A stretch of 64,000 nucleotides of DNA from Aminobacter sp. AP02 (lineage in GTDB: Bacteria; Pseudomonadota; Alphaproteobacteria; Rhizobiales; Rhizobiaceae), in NCBI RefSeq assembly GCF_003148805.1, contig NZ_QGGX01000003.1, positions 124,001-188,000 of the forward strand. The letters are read 5' to 3'. Both the position numbers and the translations under genes were made by a program. Each line of letters starts with the position of its first letter. Position 1 is the stretch's first letter. Shown piece by piece: positions 1-8,395 of this stretch. Under the pieces are notes generated by a model, which had not been told where the DNA came from, made no database searches, and saw only the letters and a program-made list of their open reading frames with translations.

Positions 1-767
1 CCGTAAGTTGCCGAGGTCGGTACGCCGAGAGCCAGCGTGCGTTTCCAGGCTCCCGCATCCAACTGCAGAAAGGCTGGCGCGAGCCTGTACGCTCGATAGC
101 GAGGGGATCGCAGGACATGGGCCGAAAGCGCGGCAAAGCTTGCCAGGTGAACCAAGGCGGCGGCAATGGCCACCCCTGACGCGCCGATCTGCGGCAAGCC
201 GAAACGGCCGGTGGCAAGGCCGGAGGCAAGTGCTGCGTTGATGGCGATGGACGCCAAGGTGATCGCCAAGACCGGTCCCGGCTTTCTCAGGCCGACGGTG
301 AAGCTGCGCAGCGCGTTGAACCACAGGCATGGCAGAATGCCCCAGGACGTTGCCATCAGGTAGATGCCTGCAAGCCGCGCCACCTCGGCATCCTGGCCCA
401 GGATCAGCAGCAGTGGTTCAACCTGGGTCATGAACGCCATGGCAGCGAGGCCGGCCAATGTAGATATCTGCAGGCTCGCGGCAGCGTAGCGCGCGATCTT
501 TCCGGCATCGCCAGCGCTTCTCGCCTCTTCGGCAACGAGGTTGGCCGTCCCGACTGCAAGGCCGACGCCCATCGTGCGCAGCAGGTTGAACAGCCCGATC
601 GCCAGCCCTCCGGCAGCCAGTTCCACTGATCCGAGCAGGCCAAGCACGATGATCGAGGTGGTCGAGATCGCTACCTGGGCAAGCTGGGTCAATGCCAGGG
701 GCACCGCCAGCTCCAGTATGTGGCGCGCGTCGTCGATGAAGCGCGACAAGTTGTGTGAATTCGCCAT
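1..767 (-). CDS. MATE family efflux transporter (partial, C-terminus outside window)
   Basis: The reverse strand reads open from an ATG at 767 to the window edge, giving about 255 residues of a polytopic membrane protein beginning MANSHNLSRF. Long hydrophobic helices and the stretch around LGVPTSAT fit the MATE (NorM/DinF-like) Na+ or H+ coupled multidrug exporter family, whose members usually have about 450 residues and 12 helices, so roughly the second half is missing. The gene starts 28 bp after the siderophore-binding-protein gene and is probably the last member of that operon. In this setting a MATE pump could export a siderophore or a metal chelate, but that is inference and the substrate cannot be read from sequence. 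An in-frame stop lies a few codons upstream, so the start is well fixed. Confidence 0.8.
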   Translation of the reverse strand, partial: MANSHNLSRFIDDARHILELAVPLALTQLAQVAISTTSIIVLGLLGSVELAAGGLAIGLFNLLRTMGVGLAVGTANLVAEEARSAGDAGKIARYAAASLQISTLAGLAAMAFMTQVEPLLLILGQDAEVARLAGIYLMATSWGILPCLWFNALRSFTVGLRKPGPVLAITLASIAINAALASGLATGRFGLPQIGASGVAIAAALVHLASFAALSAHVLRSPRYRAYRLAPAFLQLDAGAWKRTLALGVPTSATY

Positions 768-794
768 GTCGCGCTTCAGAAAGTCCCTATAATG

Positions 795-1751
795 TCAGGC
801 GAGAATTCGGGCCGCGATGGTACGTGGAGAATCGGCCTTGAAGACGTCGGGATAGAGGATCGCGGCGGCCTCGTTGATGACCACGCGCCGGGCGATGGGG
901 CCGTGCGATTCGATCCAGTGGTCGCCAACGAAATGGACCTTGCCTTCCTGCACCGCACGCAGCGACGACCAGATCGGATTGGTTTCGAACGGACGGTCCG
1001 GGCCGTAGTCATAGACGATGATGACGTCGGGATCGGCAACCAGCATGGCCTCGAGATTCATTTCGAAGGCGGTGTTGTCGGGTACTTCGGGCGTCGGGTT
1101 CTTGCCTGCGACATTGACCCCGCCGAGAGCGGTCAGAATGGAGGCCGTGACATCGTCCTCGTAGAAGGTCCATGGCGCTTCGCCCGAACCGTAGAAATAA
1201 AGATACTTGATGCCCCGGTCCTTCGGCGCCTTGGCCTTGAGGGCATCGAACTCGGCATGGAAATCTGAGACGAGCTTTTCGCCTTCCGCCTTCTTGCCGA
1301 GCGCCTCGGCGACCAGCAGCAGGTCGCGTTCGGAATCCTCGGGCGTTTCAAGGCGAACCGCGAGATAGGGCGCGATCTCTTCAAGCTTGCCGGCATTGGC
1401 TTCGGTGTAGCGCTTTATGGCAACGATCAGGTCGGGCTTTGCCTGCGCCAGGAGTTCGAGGTTAGGATTGGCCCGCTGCCCGATCTTGGGCACGTCGACA
1501 AGCCTGTCGAGCAAGTGGTCGGGGTTGCGGCCTTCGACCATGTAGGTGGAGGCAACAGGCGTGATGCCGAGCGCCAAGGCGACATCGGCACCGAAATAGG
1601 AGATGGCCGCCACTCGCTTGGCATCGTCGGGCAGCTTGATGGCCACGCCGCGGTCGTCGGTGATGGTGTGCGGTGCTGCCTTGGCTGCGGTCGCGAACAT
1701 CGCCACCATGCCGACTGCGGTGGAACGGATCAGGAAATCTCTGCGATTCAT
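795..1751 (-). CDS. Iron-siderophore ABC transporter, periplasmic substrate-binding protein
   Basis: This 318-residue protein begins with a twin-arginine signal (NRRDFLIRS followed by a hydrophobic stretch ending near residue 26, AKA-AP), so it is probably exported folded by the Tat system. The rest matches the FepB/FecB/BtuF class of cluster A-2 binding proteins: an early DDRG strand, the motif AAISYFGADVALALG, and a long inter-lobe helix around residues 105-130. The family captures ferric siderophores, haem or cobalamin in the periplasm and hands them to the FecCD-type permease. The ATPase and two permease genes lie immediately upstream in the same direction, with a 12-bp gap to the ATPase gene. 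The exact ligand is unknown; a ferric siderophore is the favoured guess because of the iron-box-like dyad at the head of the operon. Confidence 0.9.
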   Translation of the reverse strand: MNRRDFLIRSTAVGMVAMFATAAKAAPHTITDDRGVAIKLPDDAKRVAAISYFGADVALALGITPVASTYMVEGRNPDHLLDRLVDVPKIGQRANPNLELLAQAKPDLIVAIKRYTEANAGKLEEIAPYLAVRLETPEDSERDLLLVAEALGKKAEGEKLVSDFHAEFDALKAKAPKDRGIKYLYFYGSGEAPWTFYEDDVTASILTALGGVNVAGKNPTPEVPDNTAFEMNLEAMLVADPDVIIVYDYGPDRPFETNPIWSSLRAVQEGKVHFVGDHWIESHGPIARRVVINEAAAILYPDVFKADSPRTIAARILA

Positions 1752-1763
1752 GACATAGTCCTT

Positions 1764-2567
1764 TCAATGAATAAGACGTGAGGGAGCCTTGATCGAGCCG
1801 GTGGGAATGAACACCGGCGGGTGATCCTGATTGTGGGTGACGGTTGCGCTGACGCGGAAAGTCTCCGTCAACAGACGCTCGGTCATGACGTCGGCGGGTG
1901 CGCCCTGATCGATGATGGTGCCGCGATCGACCGCAACGAGATGGTCGGCGAAACGGACTGCCTGATTGAGATCGTGCAACGAAAGCACCACCGTGATGCC
2001 CTGGGTGCGGTTGATGTGCTGCAACAATTCGAGCACCTCGAACTGATGGCCGATATCGAGGAAGGTTGTGGGTTCGTCGAGCAAGAGGATCTCGGCTTCG
2101 ACAGCTAGCGCCATGGCGATCCAGGCGCGGCGACGCTCGCCACCGGAAAGCGTCGAGACCATGCGGCCGGCAAGGCCGGTCATGTCGGTGGCGGCAATGG
2201 CGCGCGCCACTGCTTCGGCGTCACCGGGCGAGGTGCGCCCCAACAGGCCGCGATGCGGATGGCGGCCATAGGCGATGAGATCGGCGACGGTGATTTCCGG
2301 CGGATCGACCATTTCCTGGGGGAGGAAAGAAAGCCGACGCGCCAGTTGCTTGCGCGGCCATGCCGAGAGCTTTTGGCCGTCGAGTGCGACCTCGCCAGAC
2401 ATCGGGCGCAACAGGCCGGCCATGGCGCGCAGCAAGGTGCTCTTGCCGCAGCCATTGGCGCCGATGAGCGCGGTGATTTTGCCTGCGGGAACCGCGACAC
2501 TAACGCCGCGCAGCACCTGACGCGCGCCATAACCGAGTGAGATATCCTGGCAGGTCAGGCCGTTCAT
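1764..2567 (-). CDS. Iron-siderophore ABC transporter ATP-binding protein (FecE/FepC type)
   Basis: A 267-residue cytoplasmic ATPase that energises uptake through the two adjacent permeases. All ABC motifs are present: Walker A GANGCGKST at residues 36-44, signature LSGGERRR near residues 140-147, Walker B ILLLDEPT, and the switch histidine in LSLHDLNQ. Length and the HDLNQA motif are typical of FecE/FepC/BtuD subunits rather than amino-acid or sugar transporters. Its ATG overlaps the stop codon of the upstream permease gene by 4 bp, so the two are translationally coupled. Nothing in the protein looks damaged. Confidence 0.93.
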   Translation of the reverse strand: MNGLTCQDISLGYGARQVLRGVSVAVPAGKITALIGANGCGKSTLLRAMAGLLRPMSGEVALDGQKLSAWPRKQLARRLSFLPQEMVDPPEITVADLIAYGRHPHRGLLGRTSPGDAEAVARAIAATDMTGLAGRMVSTLSGGERRRAWIAMALAVEAEILLLDEPTTFLDIGHQFEVLELLQHINRTQGITVVLSLHDLNQAVRFADHLVAVDRGTIIDQGAPADVMTERLLTETFRVSATVTHNQDHPPVFIPTGSIKAPSRLIH

Positions 2568-3577
2568 ACGCGTCGTCCCAGAAGCACGAGGAAAATCGGC
2601 ACGCCGATCAGCGCTGTGACGGCGCCAACAGGGATTTCGGCCGGCGGGGTGATGACGCGGCCGACGAGGTCGCCGAGCGTCACCAGCAGAGCGCCCAGAA
2701 GTGCCGAAATCGGTAGCGACCTGGCCAGCGACGTGCCGACCAGCCGGCGCGCGGCATGAGGCGTTATGAGGCCGACAAAGCCCAATGGCCCGACGATCGC
2801 GACCGCGCTCGACGCCAGCACGGTGGCAAGGGCGATGGCAGCGAACCTGATCGCGCCGACATTGACGCCAAGTGTTGCCGCCGCATCGTCACCGATCGAA
2901 AGCAGATCGAGCTTGGCCACCATCACCGGCAGCGCCAGCAGCCCGGCAACGGTCCAGGGCAGCAGATGCAGCGCGTGCTCCCAGCCACGGGCATAAAGGC
3001 TGCCCGACAGCCATAGCAATACGGTCTCCATGCGCGTCGAACCCCAGGCGGCGAAAATCCCGAGGCCCAGCGCCTGGAATGTGATGCCAATGGAAATACC
3101 CGCCAGCACCAGCCGCAGCGGGGTGGCCCCGGCGCGCCAGGCGACGAGATAGGTCAATGTCGCGGCAACCAAGCCGCCGATCAGCGCGACGAAGGGCAAG
3201 GGTGCGACCGGATATGAGGTCAGCTTGCTGCCGTCGGTCTGGCCCCAGTAGACGGTGACGAGCAGGAAGACCATCACGGCAAGCATCGCGCCGCCTGAAA
3301 TGCCGAGCACGTTGGGGTCGGTCAGCGGATTGCGTGTCGCCGCCTGCAGCAGGTGGCCCGAGACGGCGAGATGAATGCCAACGATGATACCGATCACGAC
3401 ACGGGGCAGCCTGATGTCCCACAAGATGCCGGCGTCGTCTCCCGTGCGAAAGAACAGGGCCTCAAGCCCGCGATGCAGGCCGAGATCGGCAGCGCCGTTG
3501 AGCGCGGCAAGAAGTGCAAGGGCCACGAGTGCGCACAAGCTGCAAGCCGCCGTCGGCCAGAACGGGAGCCTGCTCAC
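2564..3577 (-). CDS. Iron-siderophore ABC transporter permease (FecCD family), second subunit
   Basis: A 337-residue polytopic membrane protein of the FecCD/BtuC family, expected to form the inner-membrane channel as a heterodimer with the product of the gene just upstream. Family hallmarks are visible: RLPRVVIGIIVG near residue 60, GATRNPLTDPNVLGISGGA near residue 85, and the C-terminal GLITPHAARRLVG with GRVITPPAEIPVG. Length matches the usual 330-350 residues and about 10 helices. It overlaps both neighbours by 4 bp (upstream permease and downstream ATPase), which is strong evidence for one transcript. Confidence 0.93.
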   Translation of the reverse strand: MSRLPFWPTAACSLCALVALALLAALNGAADLGLHRGLEALFFRTGDDAGILWDIRLPRVVIGIIVGIHLAVSGHLLQAATRNPLTDPNVLGISGGAMLAVMVFLLVTVYWGQTDGSKLTSYPVAPLPFVALIGGLVAATLTYLVAWRAGATPLRLVLAGISIGITFQALGLGIFAAWGSTRMETVLLWLSGSLYARGWEHALHLLPWTVAGLLALPVMVAKLDLLSIGDDAAATLGVNVGAIRFAAIALATVLASSAVAIVGPLGFVGLITPHAARRLVGTSLARSLPISALLGALLVTLGDLVGRVITPPAEIPVGAVTALIGVPIFLVLLGRRV

Positions 3578-4665
3578 GCCGTCTTCCTCCAGACCAGGTG
3601 GACGAGGAAGGGGCCGCCGACGATTGCCGTCAGCACCCCGATCGGCAGTTCACGCGGGGCGGCCATGGTGCGGGCAAGCGTGTCGGCACTCAGCAGTGCG
3701 ATGGCCCCGAGCATCGCCGATACAGGCAGCAGCACCTGGTGCCTGACACCGACGATGCTGCGGGCGATATAGGGAATGCACAGGCCGAGGAAACCGATGG
3801 GGCCGGCGACGGCCACGACGCCGACCGACAGGACGATCGCCGTCAGCGCGCCGGCCACGCGCCAGAAACGTATATTGAGCCCCAGCGTTTCAGCTGCCTC
3901 GTCACCCAGCGCAAGCAGGTCAAGAGGACGCGCCAGGACGACGCAGGCACCCAGGCCCGCGACAGCCCAGGGCAGCATGACGCCAAGATGTTGCCAGCCC
4001 CGACCGGCAAGCCCGCCGGTGAGCCAGAAGAACGCGGAGGCAACCGTCGGCCCGGCGTGGACCAGCGCCGTGGTAATGCCGGCGGCGCAGAAGGAGGCGA
4101 CCGCGGAGCCTGCCAGAGCCAGCCTTACCGGCGACAATCCACCGGCCGAGGCGATCAGCAGGCTTGTACCTCCGGCGAGCAGCCCGCCGGCAAGACCGAT
4201 GATAGGATGAATGACGGCCGGGACCGAGGGCACGAAAACGTAGAAAACAACGATGGCAAAGCTTGCGCCGGTCAGAACACCGGTCAGGTCGGGGGACGCA
4301 AGCGCATTGCGTGCCACGCCCTGCATGACCACGCCCGAACAGGCGAGTGCTGCTCCAGCCAGGATGGCCAGAAGTTCGCGTGGAATGCGCAGCTTCCAAA
4401 GGATCGCCGCTTCAGGTCCCGCGCTTCGCCCCAGCAGCGCATCGATGACAACCTGAAATGGCGTGGTTACTCCGCCGACGAACAGCCCGGCGAAGCCAAT
4501 GCCGGCGAGCACAACCAGGCCTAGGGCCATCAAGCCGAGAATGCCAAAACAGCCTTTGCGGCCCGGTTTGGCGGCCTCACCGTCAGAAGATGTGCTACCG
4601 ATCAGCAACGTCATGGCGCCGCGCCGGTCTTCTGGTGAAGGAACATCGTTCGCATTGCGGGCCAT
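3574..4665 (-). CDS. Iron-siderophore ABC transporter permease (FecCD family), first subunit
   Basis: A 363-residue FecCD-family permease, paralogous to the next gene. It carries LRIPRELLAILAGAALA, GVARNALASPDLTGVLTG and the C-terminal GLCIPYIARSIVG with TMAAPRELPIGVLTA, so together the pair builds the transmembrane channel of the importer. Translation could start at 4665 or at an in-frame ATG at 4614; no strong ribosome site distinguishes them, and the extra 17 residues are polar and poorly conserved-looking. The choice matters because a TGA-N9-TCA dyad lies at 4675-4689, directly before the longer start. This is the first gene of the minus-strand uptake operon, divergent from a LysR-type regulator only 30 bp away. 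Confidence 0.92.
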   Translation of the reverse strand: MARNANDVPSPEDRRGAMTLLIGSTSSDGEAAKPGRKGCFGILGLMALGLVVLAGIGFAGLFVGGVTTPFQVVIDALLGRSAGPEAAILWKLRIPRELLAILAGAALACSGVVMQGVARNALASPDLTGVLTGASFAIVVFYVFVPSVPAVIHPIIGLAGGLLAGGTSLLIASAGGLSPVRLALAGSAVASFCAAGITTALVHAGPTVASAFFWLTGGLAGRGWQHLGVMLPWAVAGLGACVVLARPLDLLALGDEAAETLGLNIRFWRVAGALTAIVLSVGVVAVAGPIGFLGLCIPYIARSIVGVRHQVLLPVSAMLGAIALLSADTLARTMAAPRELPIGVLTAIVGGPFLVHLVWRKTA

Positions 4666-4674
4666 GCTTATTGA

Positions 4675-4689
4675 TGAGGACAGTTCTCA
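4675..4689. promoter_or_regulatory. Candidate iron-responsive (RirA/IRO-type) operator
   Basis: The 30-bp gap between the divergent permease and LysR genes contains TGAG-GACAGTT-CTCA, a perfect 4+4 dyad that fits TGA-N9-TCA, the iron-responsive operator described for RirA in rhizobia. It sits immediately before the permease start, where a repressor would block the uptake operon when iron is plentiful. Only the sequence match is seen; RirA binding is inference. It could instead be the LysR-type protein's own site, although that family usually prefers T-N11-A spacing. Confidence 0.5.
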
Positions 4690-4695
4690 AGTTTT

Positions 4696-5640
4696 ATGGC
4701 AAATTGCCCACCACCACCCAATGTGCAATCGAAAACTTCTCAATCCGGCATGCAAATCTCTCAAGCAGGACCGCCCCGGTTCCCGTCTCTGAACACGCTG
4801 CCCGCATTCGTTGCGGTGGCGCGTACCGGTAGCCTGACGCTGGCGGCCGAGGAACTGCGCCTGACGCCGGGCGCAATCAGCAGGCAAATCAAGACGCTTG
4901 AGGAGAGTCTTGACACCGCTCTTTTCCAGCGCAGCCACAACGCTGTCGTGCTGACGGAATCCGGGCGGCGCTTCCTCGCCCACGCCAAGGGTGCTCTTGC
5001 TCTTGTCGAAACCGGCGCACGGGAAATTTCGCCCAACCGGGCGCGGCTTACCGTGCAGGCTCCCATCACGCTGACACAGCGCTGGCTGATCCCGCGCATC
5101 GGATCGTTCAGGAGCAGTTGCCCGGGGGCCGATCTGTCGTTTCGTTCGCAAAGACCAGGCAACGATGCGGCGGATCTTACGATCGACTATGTCAGAGGCA
5201 CGGAGCCGACCGCATTGTCGAACGCGTTCCTTCTGGACAGGACAGTCAGCGTCTGTACGCCCCAATTGTTGCGGGGGCTCGCGGAGCCGCTTTCACCTGA
5301 AGCTCTATTCGACCTGCCGGTCCTGCTCGACACGGCGGATGCGTGGTCATGGCTGCAATGGTCGGCCTCTGCCGGGGTGGAGTTTGCGCCCAAAGCCGGC
5401 GCCATAACCTTCGATACCGACGAGGCGGCGATCGACGCCTGCATTTCCGGCCTCGGGGTCGGACAAGCCAATCCCGCTTTCATCGAAAACGAGCTCAGGA
5501 GCGGCATGCTGGTGCCGTTGTGCTCCGGGATATCGGCGATCGTTGGCGCGTATGAAGCGACGATAGACGCCTCAACGGCTCTCAGCCAGCAGTTCTCGTC
5601 CTGGCTGCGCCAGTGGGGATCGGGATCGGCAACCGTCTGA
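4696..5640 (+). CDS. LysR-family transcriptional regulator
   Basis: A 314-residue protein with an N-terminal winged helix-turn-helix (PSLNTLPAFVAVARTGSLTL, then AAEELRLTPGAISRQIKTLE, residues about 30-75) followed by a LysR substrate-binding domain containing QRWLIPRIGSF and a late GLGVGQAN loop. The layout resembles the GcvA-like branch. It is divergent from the siderophore-uptake operon and its promoter must overlap that operon's, so control of the uptake genes, autoregulation, or both is likely by context. The start at 4696 has a GAGGA purine tract 15 nt upstream; an in-frame ATG at 4750 is a reasonable alternative and would lengthen the intergenic region to 84 bp. Inducer unknown. Confidence 0.88.
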   Translation: MANCPPPPNVQSKTSQSGMQISQAGPPRFPSLNTLPAFVAVARTGSLTLAAEELRLTPGAISRQIKTLEESLDTALFQRSHNAVVLTESGRRFLAHAKGALALVETGAREISPNRARLTVQAPITLTQRWLIPRIGSFRSSCPGADLSFRSQRPGNDAADLTIDYVRGTEPTALSNAFLLDRTVSVCTPQLLRGLAEPLSPEALFDLPVLLDTADAWSWLQWSASAGVEFAPKAGAITFDTDEAAIDACISGLGVGQANPAFIENELRSGMLVPLCSGISAIVGAYEATIDASTALSQQFSSWLRQWGSGSATV

Positions 5641-5673
5641 CGGGCCCCAGTTCGGAATGGTGCGAATTGGCGT

Positions 5674-6603
5674 TCAGGACGAAAAGATTGACCAGTTCAT
5701 TCTTTTGGCCAGTTGCTCAAGCGCGATCGAGCCGAGCATCGAATTGCCGCGATCGTTGAGCCCGGGCGACCAGACCGCAATAGATGCGACCCCCGGCACG
5801 ATCGCCAATATTCCACCGCCGACGCCGCTCTTGCCGGGTATGCCGACGCGGAAGGCGAACTCACCCGAACCGTCATAGTGGCCACAAGTGAGCATCAAGG
5901 CATTGATACGCCGGGCACGCTCTCCCGAGATGACCGTGTGATTCAACGAAGGAATTCGGCCGGAATTCGCCAAGAAGCGCCCGGCATTCGCCAGTTGTTT
6001 ACAGCTCATCGCAATGGCGCAGTGGTGGAAATAGACGCCAAGCGTCAGTTCCGGCGCATGGTTCAGGTTGCCGAAGCCCTTGAGGTAATTTGCGAGCGCG
6101 AAGTTGCGGTAACCGGTGGCGCGTTCGGAACTGGCGACGTCGCGGTCGATCACGATTGTTTCGTCATCGGCAACGGAACGGACGAAACTCAGGATCTCGC
6201 CAATCGCCTCGCGCGGTTGATGGCCGGCCAGAAGTACGTCCGAGACCACGATCGCGCCGGCATTGATGAACGGGTTTCGAGGTATCCCCTCTTCCCGCTC
6301 CAGTTGGACGATGGAATTGAAAGGCGTGCCCGAAGGCTCGCGGCCCACACGTTTCCACAAGGTGTCGCCGACACGCCCCAAGGCCAATGCCAGCGTGAAC
6401 ACCTTGGATATGCTTTGGATTGAAAAGGGCTCGTCGGCATCGCCGGCAGTAGCGACCCCACCATCATTCATGATGACGGCGATCCCGAATTTCGCCGGAT
6501 CGACCTTTCCAAGCTCCGGGATGTAGGACGCGACCTCGCCGCGCTCGGGCGCGTTCGCCATCTCGGCAACGATTTGGTCCAGAGCAGCTTTCAATTCAGA
6601 CAT
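5674..6603 (-). CDS. glsA: Glutaminase A
   Basis: A 309-residue glutaminase that hydrolyses L-glutamine to glutamate and ammonia in the cytoplasm. The serine-dependent beta-lactamase-like fold is recognised by [10 protein letters not shown] (nucleophile Ser in SISK, the SxxK motif, near residue 65), NPFINAGAI, the tyrosine in ERATGYRN, and the C-terminal [15 protein letters not shown]. Length equals the usual 305-310 residues and there is no extra domain. It is convergent with the LysR gene (33-bp gap) and divergent from the LuxR-type gene. Glutaminases of this family also support acid resistance through ammonia release, but nothing here shows such regulation. Confidence 0.95.
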   Translation of the reverse strand: MSELKAALDQIVAEMANAPERGEVASYIPELGKVDPAKFGIAVIMNDGGVATAGDADEPFSIQSISKVFTLALALGRVGDTLWKRVGREPSGTPFNSIVQLEREEGIPRNPFINAGAIVVSDVLLAGHQPREAIGEILSFVRSVADDETIVIDRDVASSERATGYRNFALANYLKGFGNLNHAPELTLGVYFHHCAIAMSCKQLANAGRFLANSGRIPSLNHTVISGERARRINALMLTCGHYDGSGEFAFRVGIPGKSGVGGGILAIVPGVASIAVWSPGLNDRGNSMLGSIALEQLAKRMNWSIFSS

Positions 6604-6943
6604 CGCGGTTCCCGAAAAGCCATGTGGCTCGAATCGACAGGTGCCGTCACTAAGCCACCTTTCATGCGCTCAAGCCAAGCGCGGTGATACTGTGTACGCG
6701 CTGGCATGGCATGCGCACTTCGCTGCCACCGCAATTGCCGCTGAGGTACGTATACTCCGCCGCGCCCGGCGCTTGATGAAACAAAGTCTAGTGCTATCGT
6801 TCTATTGAAGCTGAATCAGCAATATCCGAATCCGCCTTTGCATTCGATCTGGCTTGAGCCTAGTGAATCCGTTCACAGGCCGTTCGCTAAGGGCGAATGA
6901 CTTTGGTAAACGGGTCGCGGGCCTGGGTGGGGGAGGCAAACGA
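6604..6943. promoter_or_regulatory. Divergent intergenic region, glsA / LuxR-type regulator
   Basis: About 340 bp without a convincing gene. It must hold the promoters of glsA (minus) and of the LuxR-type gene (plus). A small perfect dyad GCTGA-A-TCAGC lies at 6810-6820 in an AT-richer stretch, and a good Shine-Dalgarno sequence (GGGGGAGG) ends near 6936, just before the chosen TTG start at 6944. I see no RNA structure or repeat beyond these. Confidence 0.5.
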
Positions 6944-8053
6944 TTGGCGGAGCTATCCGAACAATTCATCGATCAGATCTACGAGGCCTCCTTCATACCA
7001 GAGAAGTGGCCCATATTACTTGGCGGGCTCGCGCAGGCCGTCGAGGGCATGGGCGGCTATCTCTTCACCATCAGCCGGGGCGCTTCGGCCTATCTCGCTT
7101 CGGACGCAGTCGCACCGCATGTGGAGGCGTTCATGCGCGAGGGCTGGATGACAGTCAATGCACGCGCCGCTCGAGCAGAGGCCCTGGCATATCCGGGCTT
7201 CATCACCGATCTCGATGCCTTTACCGAGCGAGAGCTCGAAACGGAGCCGATCTACCGCGATTTCCTTCATCCCCGAGGAATCGGCTGGGCTGCCGGCACG
7301 CATATCCCGATCCCCACCGGAGACGTGCTGTCGTTCAATCTCGAACGGACGACAGCTCGCGGTCCCTTCGAGCGGGGTTATGTCGACGCGCTCGACCGCA
7401 TGCGTCCGCATCTCGCCCGCGCCGCAATGGTGAGCGCCCGAATCGGTCTCGAAAAGGCCCGTGCTGGCGCCGACGCGCTGGATGCACTCGGCATGCCAGC
7501 GGCGGTGCTGGGTGCGCGTGGCCAATTGCTGGCCTGCAACGGGCTGATGGACACGCTGATACCGGCAGTCGTAAAGGACGGTTCCAGTCGCGCGCAGATC
7601 GTAGACAAGAAGGCCGATGCCCTGCTCGAGAACGCGCTGACGGCGCTTGCCGGCGGCACCAGGCGCGGCGTCGTACAGTCGTTTCCGATCACCGGAGAGG
7701 ACGGCAAGCCGACCAGTGTGGCGCATCTCCTGCCGGTGCGCGGTTCAGCACATGACCTCTTCAGCCGCATGCACAGCATCCTCGTCGTCATGCCCCTGCC
7801 CGGTCCGGGTGCGCCGCCGGCCAAAGTGCTTCAGGCGCTGTTCGATTTGACACCGAGCGAAGCGCGGATTGCCTCGGCACTGGCCGACGGCAGCACGATC
7901 GACGCCATCAGCGCCGATTTCGGCATCGCCAGGGAAACCGTGCGCTCGCATCTGAGGTCGATATTCGCCAAATCGGGTGTCTCCAAGCAATCGTCGCTTG
8001 TGCGGCTTCTTCTCGGGGTCACGCTTCCGCGCGGTCTGCTGAATGGCCACTAG
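6944..8053 (+). CDS. LuxR-type helix-turn-helix transcriptional regulator
   Basis: A 369-residue regulator whose C-terminal 65 residues form a LuxR/GerE DNA-binding domain: LTPSEARIASALADG, then ISADFGIARETVRSHLRSIF with KSGVSKQSSLVRLL. The N-terminal 290 residues begin LAELSEQFIDQIYEASFIPE and look like the large sensor region of a rhizobial family often annotated only as LuxR regulators; it lacks a recognisable acyl-homoserine-lactone domain or receiver domain. The open frame extends to a TTG at 6854, but a second TTG at 6944 has GGGGGAGG at ideal spacing and gives an N-terminus typical of relatives, so I use it. No cognate synthase is nearby, so the signal is unknown. Confidence 0.8.
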   Translation: MAELSEQFIDQIYEASFIPEKWPILLGGLAQAVEGMGGYLFTISRGASAYLASDAVAPHVEAFMREGWMTVNARAARAEALAYPGFITDLDAFTERELETEPIYRDFLHPRGIGWAAGTHIPIPTGDVLSFNLERTTARGPFERGYVDALDRMRPHLARAAMVSARIGLEKARAGADALDALGMPAAVLGARGQLLACNGLMDTLIPAVVKDGSSRAQIVDKKADALLENALTALAGGTRRGVVQSFPITGEDGKPTSVAHLLPVRGSAHDLFSRMHSILVVMPLPGPGAPPAKVLQALFDLTPSEARIASALADGSTIDAISADFGIARETVRSHLRSIFAKSGVSKQSSLVRLLLGVTLPRGLLNGH

Positions 8054-8113
8054 ACCATCGGCTAATCGACAGTTCGTATGTGACCTGCGCATCTGGTTTG
8101 TGGAGGAATATCA

Positions 8114-8392
8114 GTGCCCTATCTCGACATCTATCTCGCTCAGCTTATCGACCCGTTCCGCATCGGCCTGCTTGTTGCGCTGATACTGACGGCAGCCAAC
8201 ACCGCGCAAGCGCTCAACCGCTGGATTCCGATTGTGCTGGGCATCATCTTCGTCGCGGTGCTTATCCCGTTCAGCCTCGGGTCGGCGGATGGGCAGTCCA
8301 CGACCACGGCGGTGGTCGTCGGCCTTGCCTCCAACGCCACCATCCTCGCGGTTCTGCTTGCGGCAAAGGCGCTGTATTCGCGCCTCGCCTGA
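8114..8392 (+). CDS. Small hydrophobic membrane protein of unknown function
   Basis: A 92-residue protein starting with GTG, preceded by a clean GGAGGA ribosome site at 8102-8107, which makes it a real gene despite its size. It consists almost entirely of two or three hydrophobic helices (around residues 15-32, 38-57 and 62-88) with a short polar loop GSADGQSTTT. I do not recognise a family. It starts 60 bp after the LuxR-type gene and may be cotranscribed with it. Its stop lies three bases from the stop of the convergent hdaA gene, leaving no room for a terminator between them. Confidence 0.7.
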   Translation: MPYLDIYLAQLIDPFRIGLLVALILTAANTAQALNRWIPIVLGIIFVAVLIPFSLGSADGQSTTTAVVVGLASNATILAVLLAAKALYSRLA

Positions 8393-8395
8393 AGC

